A stretch of 64,000 nt of DNA from Tethybacter castelli (GTDB lineage: Bacteria > Pseudomonadota > Gammaproteobacteria > Tethybacterales > Tethybacteraceae): positions 4,680 through 68,679 of the forward strand of contig JAZHEJ010000042.1 in assembly GCA_036679665.1 (NCBI GenBank). Direction: 5' to 3'. Below, piece after piece: positions 1 through 7,790 of the stretch; the first letter of the stretch is position 1, and each line of letters begins with the position of its first letter. The translations under genes were made by a program, and so were the position numbers. The notes below the pieces were generated by a model. The model was not told where the DNA came from. It searched no databases and saw only the letters and a program-made list of their open reading frames with translations.

Positions 1-1
1 A

Positions 2-619
2 ACTAAATTCGGTAAGCGGATACTGGAAGGCTACGGGGTAACTGAAACTTCTCCGGCTATCGCGGTAAACGTGGATGACGCGAATCAGGACGGGTCGATC
101 GGCTTGCCGCTACCCGGGGTGGACTATCGTATTAACCAAGTTGACGGAGTAGAAACAGGCGGTCAGCTGGTTTTACAGGGGCCTAATGTGATGCGCGGTT
201 ATCTGTTCGCAGATCGTCCCGACAAAATTGTCACGGTGCCTGAGTCAGGTCATGACACAGGCGACATAGCCACGGTAGACCCAAACGGTTATTTAGCCAT
301 CGTTGGCAGAATCAAGCGCTTTGCGAAGGTGGCAGGCGAAATGGCCCCCTTGGGACGAATCGAAGAAGTGCTCGAGGAGGGTTTGGGCGATACTACCTGT
401 GTGGTGCTAGCTATCGCTGATGAGCGCCGCGGTGAGAAAATTATTCTGGCAACCACGGTACCGGATGTGAAGTCCGACCAGATTGTCAAGTTGATGCAAG
501 AAGCCAAGCTACCTGAGCTGTGGGTACCGCGCACGATTATTCCGATTGCGGATATTCCGTTGCTAGCAACGGGTAAGAAGGATTATCCAGCCGTTGAACG
601 CTTGCTCAAGCTGTCTTAA
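2..619 (+). CDS. aas: Acyl-[ACP] synthetase / AMP-binding enzyme, C-terminal part (aas-like), truncated by window edge
   Basis: The reading frame is already open at base 2 and ends at TAA 617-619, so only the last ~205 residues are present. The adenylate-forming family motif YGVTETSP appears at bases 32-55. The C-terminal subdomain carries GRIKRFAKVAGEM and ends with ATGKKDYPA, where the lysine after TG is the expected adenylation lysine. The GRIKRF..GEM and VPR..IPLL.TGK segments resemble the synthetase half of Aas, which activates fatty acids to acyl-ACP for re-acylation of lysophospholipid at the inner membrane. Whether an acyltransferase domain is fused at the N-terminus cannot be seen. 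Convergent with hemY, only four bases apart. Another long-chain acyl-CoA ligase is the alternative. Confidence 0.8.
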   Translation, partial: TKFGKRILEGYGVTETSPAIAVNVDDANQDGSIGLPLPGVDYRINQVDGVETGGQLVLQGPNVMRGYLFADRPDKIVTVPESGHDTGDIATVDPNGYLAIVGRIKRFAKVAGEMAPLGRIEEVLEEGLGDTTCVVLAIADERRGEKIILATTVPDVKSDQIVKLMQEAKLPELWVPRTIIPIADIPLLATGKKDYPAVERLLKLS

Positions 620-623
620 AAAT

Positions 624-1802
624 CTAGTTCGCGTTGCTTTCGGTGCATTGAGCTGCCATACGATAAAGACGATTGACCTCTTCTTGTCCTTTACCTTCTG
701 CCTCGGCTAATTTGGCAAGTTGGAGGTACGTTGGGCGATCTTCGTGGATCGCCAATGCTTTTTCAAGCAACTTGCGCGCTTGAGCCCATAGTTGTTCTCT
801 CATCGCCAGCGCGGCGATCGAGCGCAGCAAAGCCACATCTTTGCTGTTGTCTTGCAAGGACTTATCCGAGCGCGCCAGAGCCTGACGCACCAGTTCGTCG
901 TTGCCGTGGCGTGCGATCGCGTTGAACGTCTCGGCGTACGGATCTTGCTCTAAAACCTTGGTCAAAATCGCTGAAGCTCCTTGGGTATCGTGTACCGCGG
1001 CCAGGCGATCAGCGGCAGCAACGGTTACAGATGTGGCTGATGAGCTAGATTTGCCAACTTTACCAAGTAGGCCACGAACATCATCAGCGTTACCCGCATC
1101 AGCAAGGAGTTGTCCGGTTAGTTTACCGATATGGGCACGCAACGCGGGAGAAGGGTCGCGGTCGAGTAGATGTTGCGCCACATCCAACGCGCCACGAATA
1201 TCGCCTGATTTTTCGTTGGCATCCAATAGCATCTTCATCGGTTGCACAGCCTTGTTGGTTGTCGCGCCGGCGATTCGCAACACTTCTGCCGCCTCGCCGG
1301 GCAGATTGGCGCTTAGCCGCCCTTGCGCGCTAGCCATCGCCTTGACCATCGGGTCACCATCGCCAGCTGTTGCCTTGCGTAACAACATATTTCGTTTCTT
1401 TTCGCTGTCAGCGGTAGCTGCGGCCAGATAGTAAGTAACCGCTGGCGCGATACCGGCGTCCGCGGCGGCAAGAAAGCTTTTGTGCTGATTGGGCTTGACA
1501 CCCAGCACCATAGATTGCAATCCTTCAACCAGATAATTCAGACGTTTGTGTTCGTTGCGGCGACGCTTCCAGTTCCGAAGGTGAGCGGGGAAAAATACGA
1601 TCAGAGAAAAAACTTTCCAACCCAAAATTATTGCCAGACTAACCAGTACCACGCCGAACAATAAAACGGTCAGTGGCGTCTCAATCTCTTTGTCAGCTAC
1701 GTCAATCGTAATTGGAACGTTCAAATAGCGGACGTGGAGAATCCAGCCGCCAAGAACGATGGCAATTCCCAAGAGCAAAGTAAGATAGCCTCGCCAGCGC
1801 AT
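624..1802 (-). CDS. hemY: HemY-type inner-membrane TPR protein
   Basis: 392 residues, the usual HemY size. Two N-terminal membrane helices (about residues 4-24 and 43-68) are followed by a basic stretch (NWKRRRNEHKR) and a helical TPR-like region with alanine-rich repeats to the end. The order hemC-hemD-hemX-hemY is diagnostic in gammaproteobacteria. HemY is thought to assist late tetrapyrrole steps or their organisation at the membrane, but its biochemical role is not established; it is unrelated to the protoporphyrinogen oxidase also called HemY in Bacillus. Last gene of a leftward run, 11 bases after hemX. Confidence 0.9.
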   Translation of the reverse strand: MRWRGYLTLLLGIAIVLGGWILHVRYLNVPITIDVADKEIETPLTVLLFGVVLVSLAIILGWKVFSLIVFFPAHLRNWKRRRNEHKRLNYLVEGLQSMVLGVKPNQHKSFLAAADAGIAPAVTYYLAAATADSEKKRNMLLRKATAGDGDPMVKAMASAQGRLSANLPGEAAEVLRIAGATTNKAVQPMKMLLDANEKSGDIRGALDVAQHLLDRDPSPALRAHIGKLTGQLLADAGNADDVRGLLGKVGKSSSSATSVTVAAADRLAAVHDTQGASAILTKVLEQDPYAETFNAIARHGNDELVRQALARSDKSLQDNSKDVALLRSIAALAMREQLWAQARKLLEKALAIHEDRPTYLQLAKLAEAEGKGQEEVNRLYRMAAQCTESNAN

Positions 1803-1813
1803 AATAATTTGCT

Positions 1814-2791
1814 TTAGCTTGCGGGACTGGGCAGTTCCAGCACCAAATGGTTTGAAGGATAGCCTGCGGAAATGAGCTCACTTACAGTACGGGTAATTTC
1901 GCTGGACACTACGGTAGGATTATGGTTGTTTAGCGCATTTGCAGCTTGTTGAAGACGATCAAGTGATTTTAAGTAATTTTCATCGGTACCGCCAAGCAAG
2001 GCATTCAAAGACATGGGTAATACCGCCGCTAGTTGATCAATCAGCGTAAGCTGAGCGACTTCCTGCGTACTGTCGCGGCTGACTTTGATAAGCGAACTGA
2101 AAATGCCGAGTAATTGAGTAGCCTCAGGATCAGGTGCCGAAGCAGCTTCAAGTTCGCTTTGCGCTTGCGTCCGGGCATTGATGATCTGAGTTTCAAGCTT
2201 AGTAAACTGTTCAAGTATCTGGCGCCGCGAGATAGCTGTCGCAAGTCTGGCGCGGTTGGTTTCGATAAGCGGGAGCAGTTCGCTGTCGCCGGTCAGATTT
2301 TGGGCCAGCTTGTCCAAGTCGCCGATTGCAGCTTGCGGGTCGCCGTTGATTTGTAACTTCAGGTCGATTATCGCTAGGTGCAGTCTGCCAATTTCGGTTG
2401 CGGATACTGACGTACCGCCTGTAAATTGCTGATTGACTACCTGTTCGGCAAATTGCTCGCTTAAGGCTTGGAGCTGACGCGACGTTGTTTCAAGACTGAT
2501 TACACGGGTTTGCAATGCGCCGATTTGGGCAATTAATCCGTTGATTTCCGAAGCCACTGCCGGCTGAATGGAAAGCGGCTCTGTGCGGGGAGAGGTTTCC
2601 GCTTGATCAAGTTCCAACGGCTGTTCAACTGATTCGCCAAACACATACTTTTCGATCAAGCTGTCAAGCCAGCCTTTCGAATACGCATAGCCTGTGCCGA
2701 CTATTATCAACACCAGCACCAGCCAGCCAAATCCTCCGCCAGATTTGCTTTTGGGTTCCGGCGGTGGCGCTTGCGTGTTATTTTCGTTCAT
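1814..2791 (-). CDS. hemX: HemX-like membrane protein (non-catalytic uroporphyrinogen III methylase-like)
   Basis: 325 residues. A proline-rich cytoplasmic N-terminus (QAPPPEPKSKSGGG) leads into one membrane helix (about residues 22-39, GWLVLVLIIVGTGYAYS); the rest is a predicted periplasmic helical or coiled-coil domain ending in VLELPSPAS. This is the HemX architecture. Despite its historical annotation as a uroporphyrinogen methyltransferase, no methyltransferase motif is visible and the role is unknown. Its ATG overlaps the hemD stop as ATGA, so the two are probably translationally coupled. Confidence 0.88.
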   Translation of the reverse strand: MNENNTQAPPPEPKSKSGGGFGWLVLVLIIVGTGYAYSKGWLDSLIEKYVFGESVEQPLELDQAETSPRTEPLSIQPAVASEINGLIAQIGALQTRVISLETTSRQLQALSEQFAEQVVNQQFTGGTSVSATEIGRLHLAIIDLKLQINGDPQAAIGDLDKLAQNLTGDSELLPLIETNRARLATAISRRQILEQFTKLETQIINARTQAQSELEAASAPDPEATQLLGIFSSLIKVSRDSTQEVAQLTLIDQLAAVLPMSLNALLGGTDENYLKSLDRLQQAANALNNHNPTVVSSEITRTVSELISAGYPSNHLVLELPSPAS

Positions 2792-3546
2792 AAACTAGGT
2801 ATACAAGACTGAAGTTGTTTAAGGAGTGTGGTGATGTCGCCGTGACAAATTATATTTTCATATCCTATTTCCAGCGCCTTATCTTTGATCGCAGGGTGAA
2901 TCACACCAACATTAAGCCGGTGAATCAGTTCAAGATCAGTTCCGGCAATTTCATTCAAAGCCTCCAGCGAAGCAGCTTCAAACGCGATGATGGTATTAAC
3001 CGAGGCGCGCACCGCGTCGAATTTGGCACTCCATGTGTCCGGAGCAATTCGTGTTCGTCGATAGCAGGGCATAGGTACCGGTATGGCCTTGTTGCGAACC
3101 AGTAGCGTGTTTGCGTGCGGTAAAGCATTCACCCTTTGAACCAACGCGATGCGTTTGCCGACAAGCCGTTGGTTGCCTAGTTCAGCACATAGTGTGCGCA
3201 AATCACCGATACCGGGCGGCGTGGTGATATTGGTAAATCCCGCCTTGATTAGTTCCTTGCGCGAAGCAATTCCCGGTGCCGCGCATGCCATTGCGGTAGG
3301 TAAAGTTAGCTGGTGGCGCAGCGCAATGCCGCGCAATGCTTGTACTCCGTATGGGCTTGAAAATAACAACAGTCCGTAGTTTTTGGGCTGGCGCAAAAAT
3401 GCGATTGCCGCCGGGCAGTCGTATTCGGTCGCAAGGCTAAAGATCGGCATCGCGATTGCTCTGCCGCCGGTCCGCGTTATTTGCGCTCGTAGCGCGGTGG
3501 AACGATTTGAAGCGCGCAACAAGATCGCAACAATGTTGGCGGCCAT
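2788..3546 (-). CDS. hemD: Uroporphyrinogen-III synthase
   Basis: HemD cyclises and inverts ring D of hydroxymethylbilane to give uroporphyrinogen III. The frame is open further upstream inside hemC, but I choose the ATG at 3546 (252 residues) because the HemD fold begins at IVAILLRASNRS and this start sits four bases after the hemC stop. Typical low-conservation HemD features are present: a first strand followed by a LRAQ-type helix, LLFSSPYGVQAL at the end of the first half, and a second-half segment ending VIHPAIKDKALEIGY. Identity depends partly on position immediately after hemC. Confidence 0.9.
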   Translation of the reverse strand: MAANIVAILLRASNRSTALRAQITRTGGRAIAMPIFSLATEYDCPAAIAFLRQPKNYGLLLFSSPYGVQALRGIALRHQLTLPTAMACAAPGIASRKELIKAGFTNITTPPGIGDLRTLCAELGNQRLVGKRIALVQRVNALPHANTLLVRNKAIPVPMPCYRRTRIAPDTWSAKFDAVRASVNTIIAFEAASLEALNEIAGTDLELIHRLNVGVIHPAIKDKALEIGYENIICHGDITTLLKQLQSCIPSL

Positions 3547-3550
3547 AATG

Positions 3551-4471
3551 CTACGTGGTACCCGCGGCGCGAATCTGGGCAAGTAGCTCATTGCCGCCGT
3601 CGGCAAGTAAAGCGGTTGCGGCGGTAACCCCTGCTCGGATCGGGTCGTTGTCAATGGCGTGACCAGATGCTTTGCGTCGGTTATACGCCATCAAGCAGCG
3701 CAGGCTGATTTGTCCGTTTGCACCAAGCGTTGCGTGGACACCTAGCGGCGTATGGCAGTCGCCGTCAAGCTTTGCCACGCAGGCGCGTTCGGCAAGTGAT
3801 ACTTGTCTGGCCGCCGGATTATCAATTGTCGCCAATAGTTTTTTTACTTGGGTATTGGCGCTCAAACATTCCAAAACTATCGTACCTTGACCTGCGGCAG
3901 GAACAAACTCGTCAAGATCAAGATGTTCGCTGATTCGTCCGGCAAGGTGAAGGCGCTCAAGTCCTGCCGCGGCCAAAATTAGCGCATCGGCGCGACCGTC
4001 ATCAAACTTGCCTAACCTGGTATCGACATTGCCACGGATCGGTTCGATGTTAACGGTTGGCATCATTAGCTGAAATAATGCGGCGCGTCGCGGACTTGAA
4101 GTTGCGACTGTCGGGGCATCTTTGGCTAAAAGCTCGGTCAAAGTCGCACCGATTAGAGCGTCACGAGGGTCGGCACGGACTAAAAACGCAGCCAGTTCAA
4201 ACATAGTGTTATCTCGCCCGACATCCTTGAGCGAATGACATGCCGCGTCGGCTTTATCGCTAAGCAACGCCTGTTGCAGCGCCTGCACGAACAGCTCTTT
4301 GCCGCCTGCGTCGGCCAATTTGCCGTCGCACCGGTCTCCTTCAGAAATGATTGGAACCAATTCGATTTCGAGTCGAGGCCAAGCCTGCTTGAGAGCTTGC
4401 GCGGCGATAGCGGATTGCGCGCTCGCTAGCACCCCTGCGCGCGTCGCTAGTCTAAGGTGTAAGTCTGTCAT
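3551..4471 (-). CDS. hemC: Porphobilinogen deaminase (hydroxymethylbilane synthase)
   Basis: Polymerises four porphobilinogens into hydroxymethylbilane. Start taken at MTDLHLRLATR (306 residues), matching the family N-terminus, although the frame runs 18 codons further upstream into ubiB. Visible signatures: the catalytic aspartate in HSLKDVG (D83), RGNVDTRLGK (147-156), PAAGQGT (191-197) and the dipyrromethane cofactor cysteine in LDGDCHTPLG (C239). The usual HSMKDVP motif has L and G substitutions, which should not affect catalysis. Two bases separate it from the ubiB stop, so it is almost certainly cotranscribed with ubiB. Confidence 0.96.
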   Translation of the reverse strand: MTDLHLRLATRAGVLASAQSAIAAQALKQAWPRLEIELVPIISEGDRCDGKLADAGGKELFVQALQQALLSDKADAACHSLKDVGRDNTMFELAAFLVRADPRDALIGATLTELLAKDAPTVATSSPRRAALFQLMMPTVNIEPIRGNVDTRLGKFDDGRADALILAAAGLERLHLAGRISEHLDLDEFVPAAGQGTIVLECLSANTQVKKLLATIDNPAARQVSLAERACVAKLDGDCHTPLGVHATLGANGQISLRCLMAYNRRKASGHAIDNDPIRAGVTAATALLADGGNELLAQIRAAGTT

Positions 4472-4473
4472 CG

Positions 4474-5979
4474 CTACAAGGCGATGCCGACTAATAACAC
4501 ACTCAGTATCATGATGGCTAACCATAGCCTGTTCTGGCGTCTGCGCAACTGTTTGATTTGTTGCTGCCGCCTAATATCATGGTGCTTAAATTCATGTATT
4601 AGCGCGCGCGCTGCCTGGGGCAATTCAGGTAGTAGAGAAACCATGGTTGGGAAACCGTCACGTGCCGCATCGAACAAACGCCGGGGCGAATTTTGCTCGC
4701 GCGCCCAGGTTTCGATCAGCGGCTTTGCGCTTTCCCATAGATTTAGCTTTGGAGCTAGTTGCCTTCCTATGCCCTCAATGCTAAGCAGAGTCTTTTGAAG
4801 CAATATCAGTTGTGGTTGTACGATCAGATTGAAGCGTTGGGCGACTTGGAACAGTTGCAAAAGCAAACGACCGAAGGAAATCTCGTGGAGCGGACGAGCG
4901 AAAATCGGCTCGCAGACCGCGCGAATTGCGGATTCGAACTGGGGAATGGAGGTGTCGCTTGGTGTCCAACCCGCCTCTACATGCATGACCGCCACCTTGC
5001 GGTAGTCACGGTTAAAAAACGCCAGAAAATTAGCGCCGATATATTGTTTGTCAAATTCCGACAAACTGCCGACGATGCCAAAATCAAGCAAGACAAACCG
5101 CTGCTTGGCATCCACCAGCAGGTTGCCAGGATGCATATCGGCGTGAAAGAAACTGTCGCGAAACACTTCAGTAAAAAATACTTCGATACCGGTGGCGGCG
5201 AGACGCTCCAAATCAATGTTGGCAGCTTGTAAATCATCGATCTGATCAATGGGTACGCCTTCAAGCAATTCCATCACCATGACCAAGTTGGTACAGTGTT
5301 TCCAGTAGACCTCGGGCATGACCAGCCGCGGGTGATTGGCAAAGTTGCGCCGCAATTGATTACAGTTGGCGGCTTCGTGCAGCAAATTGGTTTCTTCTTG
5401 CAAACTGCGATGGAACTCTGCCACGATTTCGCGCGGGCGCAACCGCGGCCCATTGGACAGCGACTTTTCGATTAGCCATGCGAACGCATCCATCAGTTTT
5501 ATGTCGCGTTCGACTGCGCGATGGATATTGGGGCGCAGAACTTTGACCGCCGCCGAAGTTCCGTCGAGTAACTGCGCCTTGTGAACCTGGGCAACTGACG
5601 CAGATCCTAATGGCTGTTCTTCAAATGAAGAAAATTTCTGGTCAAGAGGAAGCCCGTAAGAATCCTCAATCACTTTTTTAATTTGGTTAAACGGTTGCGG
5701 GGTTACCGCGTCTTGCAACTTCGAAAGTTCAATGGCAATATCGTGGGGCAGGATGTCGCGTCGGGTAGAAAGCATCTGGCCAAATTTGACGAAAATCGGT
5801 CCAAGATATTCGAGCGCCTCGCGTAGGCGTACGCTCCGCGGTTTGCGCAGCGGTCGCCAGAAACCCAAGGCCAGCCAGATTCTGGCAAACAACACGGAGC
5901 TAAATTGGCGCGCGACGATCTCGTCGAGACCGAACCGAATGGTGGTTATTAAAATTGTGCTTAGGCGGAAAATGAACAT
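4474..5979 (-). CDS. ubiB: UbiB/ABC1 family atypical kinase
   Basis: UbiB-family proteins are kinase-like ATPases needed for ubiquinone biosynthesis. Start chosen at 5979 (502 residues, MFIFRLST); the longer frame would run into divergent ispD. Kinase-like features in order: the family-specific KFGQ motif (65-68), the serine/alanine-rich nucleotide loop PLGSASVAQVH (123-133), ATP lysine in AAVKVLRP (K146), catalytic loop HADMHPGN (279-286) and DFG metal motif (299-301). A C-terminal membrane helix (LAIMILSVLLVGIAL) fits UbiB anchoring. The usual partners ubiE/ubiJ are not beside it; instead it heads the hemCDXY block. Confidence 0.92.
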   Translation of the reverse strand: MFIFRLSTILITTIRFGLDEIVARQFSSVLFARIWLALGFWRPLRKPRSVRLREALEYLGPIFVKFGQMLSTRRDILPHDIAIELSKLQDAVTPQPFNQIKKVIEDSYGLPLDQKFSSFEEQPLGSASVAQVHKAQLLDGTSAAVKVLRPNIHRAVERDIKLMDAFAWLIEKSLSNGPRLRPREIVAEFHRSLQEETNLLHEAANCNQLRRNFANHPRLVMPEVYWKHCTNLVMVMELLEGVPIDQIDDLQAANIDLERLAATGIEVFFTEVFRDSFFHADMHPGNLLVDAKQRFVLLDFGIVGSLSEFDKQYIGANFLAFFNRDYRKVAVMHVEAGWTPSDTSIPQFESAIRAVCEPIFARPLHEISFGRLLLQLFQVAQRFNLIVQPQLILLQKTLLSIEGIGRQLAPKLNLWESAKPLIETWAREQNSPRRLFDAARDGFPTMVSLLPELPQAARALIHEFKHHDIRRQQQIKQLRRRQNRLWLAIMILSVLLVGIAL

Positions 5980-6063
5980 GTTCGAAGACAGCGACCAAGC
6001 TATTTGATGCTCAGTGGCGCAGCAGTTTTTGCGCTGTGGCATAATTTTAGCTTTTCGCCACGT

Positions 6064-6756
6064 ATGACAGTTAATTTGCATGCCATTGTTCCAGCCGCAG
6101 GAACGGGACAGCGTTTTAATGCGGAACTTCCCAAGCAATTTGTGGTGCTGGACAAGAAGATGGTCATTGAACACGCGACGGCGAAAGTGTTGGCCGATAA
6201 ACGTGTGCGCTGTGTGCATATTGTCGGCTCTGTCGCACACGCGAAGCTATTGAATCGGGTTGGCGATTCCATGCCGCCAGAGTTGCGCAAACGCGTGAAG
6301 GTGCACGAATGTGGAGGTGCCACCCGTGCGCTTAGCGTGCTGGCAGCCGCCAAGATCGCGGTTCGCGCCCAAGCAAACTGGCTATTGGTGCATGATGCTG
6401 TACGCCCGTGTCTGCACGGCGCTGACCTGACGCGTGTCATCGACCGTGCTTTTGAAGCGCGTGAATCCGCGTTATTGGCAGAATCACTAACTCACACCCT
6501 AAAGCAAGGTAAAAACGGCAAGTCGGTGGCTACGATCACTAGAGATGATAAATGGCTGGCGCAGACGCCGCAGCTTGCCCCGGCCGAGGTGTTATGCCAG
6601 GTGCTGGAGAAATTTCCGGACGCGACTGATGAGGCTGAAGCACTGGAAAAAGCCGGGTATCAACCGCAATTGGTAGCTGTCGCTTATCCGAATCCCAAGC
6701 TAACAACTCAGGCTGATTTGCAGATCATAGCCGCGATACTAGCCAATATCAAATAA
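6064..6756 (+). CDS. ispD: 2-C-methyl-D-erythritol 4-phosphate cytidylyltransferase
   Basis: Third step of the MEP isoprenoid pathway: transfers CMP from CTP onto methylerythritol phosphate. 230 residues from ATG 6064. The CTP-binding N-terminus IVPAAGTGQRF (8-18) with PKQF (K24) is clear; VHDAVRPC and the TPQ segment (AQTPQLAP) complete the active site. A possible -10 (CATAAT) is at 6040-6045. The enzyme is often fused or adjacent to IspF, but no ispF follows here; the next gene encodes a YccA-like protein. Confidence 0.95.
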   Translation: MTVNLHAIVPAAGTGQRFNAELPKQFVVLDKKMVIEHATAKVLADKRVRCVHIVGSVAHAKLLNRVGDSMPPELRKRVKVHECGGATRALSVLAAAKIAVRAQANWLLVHDAVRPCLHGADLTRVIDRAFEARESALLAESLTHTLKQGKNGKSVATITRDDKWLAQTPQLAPAEVLCQVLEKFPDATDEAEALEKAGYQPQLVAVAYPNPKLTTQADLQIIAAILANIK

Positions 6757-6764
6757 ATGCGGTA

Positions 6765-6792
6765 TTGTTTTTGGTAGAAAAACGATTATAAT
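6765..6792 (+). promoter_or_regulatory. Candidate sigma70 promoter for the yccA-like gene
   Basis: TTGTTT (6765-6770), 16-base spacer, TATAAT (6787-6792). It would give a ~34-base leader containing two near-palindromes, AGGAATATATCCT (6800-6812) and one centred on GTTTAAAC (6818-6825), just before the ATG at 6834. No Shine-Dalgarno is visible. Confidence 0.45.
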
Positions 6793-6833
6793 TATCAATA
6801 GGAATATATCCTACTTTTGTTTAAACCAAAACT

Positions 6834-7532
6834 ATGACAGTAATTACCAATCAGCATGTCCGCACAGGGCATACCATATCAGCTTCGGCGCGCAAAACGC
6901 TACGTAACACCTATTCGTTGCTAGCGCTTACATTGTTGCCGACAATCGTAGGCTCAGCGATCGGGGTTGCTTTTCCGCTCGCGTTGCTAGGTGGAGGATT
7001 TTTTCTACATTTAATCTTGTTTATTGTGGTGATTTTCGGCATGCAGGCTTTGATCATCAAAAACCGCCACAGTATCAAGGGTATTTACTTGTTGTTGCTT
7101 TTCACTGCGTTAATGGGTTACTTCATCGCTCCGATGTTGTCGTTAGCGCTTGCGTTTAGCAATGGTGTGGAACTAATCGCGTTGGCGATGGGTGGAACTG
7201 CTGCTACATTTTTGGGACTGGCGGGGTACGCGACGATGACAACGCGCAATTTTGCCACGCCGGGCATATATAAAACGATGTTCATTGGTTTAATCATGGC
7301 ATTTGTTTTGTCGATAGTAGGAGTTTTCTTACAAATTCCCGCATTGTCACTAGCAATTTCCGCGATCTTTATTCCGATTGTTTCCGCATTCATTGTTTAT
7401 ACGATTAATAACATTGTGCGCGGTGGCGAAACCAATTACATCATGGCGACCATGACTATTTACATAATGCTGTTGAACCTGTTTCAATCGCTTTTGCATT
7501 TGCTCATGTTCTTTGCCGGTTCGCGCGACTAA
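6834..7532 (+). CDS. yccA: Bax inhibitor-1 / YccA family inner-membrane protein
   Basis: 232 residues, almost entirely hydrophobic, with about seven membrane helices after a short polar N-terminus. LRNTYSLLALTL at the first helix is the YccA signature, and the length matches. In E. coli, YccA is a substrate and modulator of the FtsH protease; FtsH is encoded 12 kb away here. The wider Bax inhibitor-1 family includes calcium- or pH-gated channels, so the molecular role is not certain. It stands alone with its own candidate promoter. Confidence 0.85.
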   Translation: MTVITNQHVRTGHTISASARKTLRNTYSLLALTLLPTIVGSAIGVAFPLALLGGGFFLHLILFIVVIFGMQALIIKNRHSIKGIYLLLLFTALMGYFIAPMLSLALAFSNGVELIALAMGGTAATFLGLAGYATMTTRNFATPGIYKTMFIGLIMAFVLSIVGVFLQIPALSLAISAIFIPIVSAFIVYTINNIVRGGETNYIMATMTIYIMLLNLFQSLLHLLMFFAGSRD

Positions 7533-7628
7533 CTTCAGCTTTAGGGAATACTCCAGCTAGTAACACTATTGTTGCTTGGCTGATGTGAAGAAGGCTGAGC
7601 AATCGCACTCAGTCTAGCTAAAATACTA

Positions 7629-7682
7629 GCGCGCCAATGTTGATCTGTATACCATGGTCATACTTTGATCATTGGCGTGCGC
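7629..7682. repeat. 54-base imperfect inverted repeat
   Basis: Outer arms GCGCGCCAATG and CATTGGCGTGCGC pair with a two-base bulge; the interior contains GATC on both sides and a core GTATACCATGGTCATAC that is nearly self-complementary. ATTTTTC follows. It lies about 100 bases after yccA and could be its terminator on the + strand, or an operator upstream of the nucleotidase gene. Confidence 0.55.
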
Positions 7683-7735
7683 ATTTTTCAACCAAATCAT
7701 ATAAAATGCTATTGCCTAGCAATTTTTGTAAGGCG

Positions 7736-7761
7736 ACCAAGATGGCACGACTTGGTTTTTT
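7736..7761 (+). terminator. Intrinsic-terminator-like hairpin in front of the 5'-nucleotidase gene
   Basis: ACCAAG (7736-7741), nine-base loop, CTTGGT (7751-7756), then a run of six T (7756-7761). It ends only 29 bases before the nucleotidase ATG and is followed directly by the perfect palindrome TATCAAATTGATA (7761-7773). It may terminate readthrough from yccA or act as a leader attenuator. Confidence 0.5.
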
Positions 7762-7790
7762 ATCAAATTGATAATCTAAGGCACAACAAT

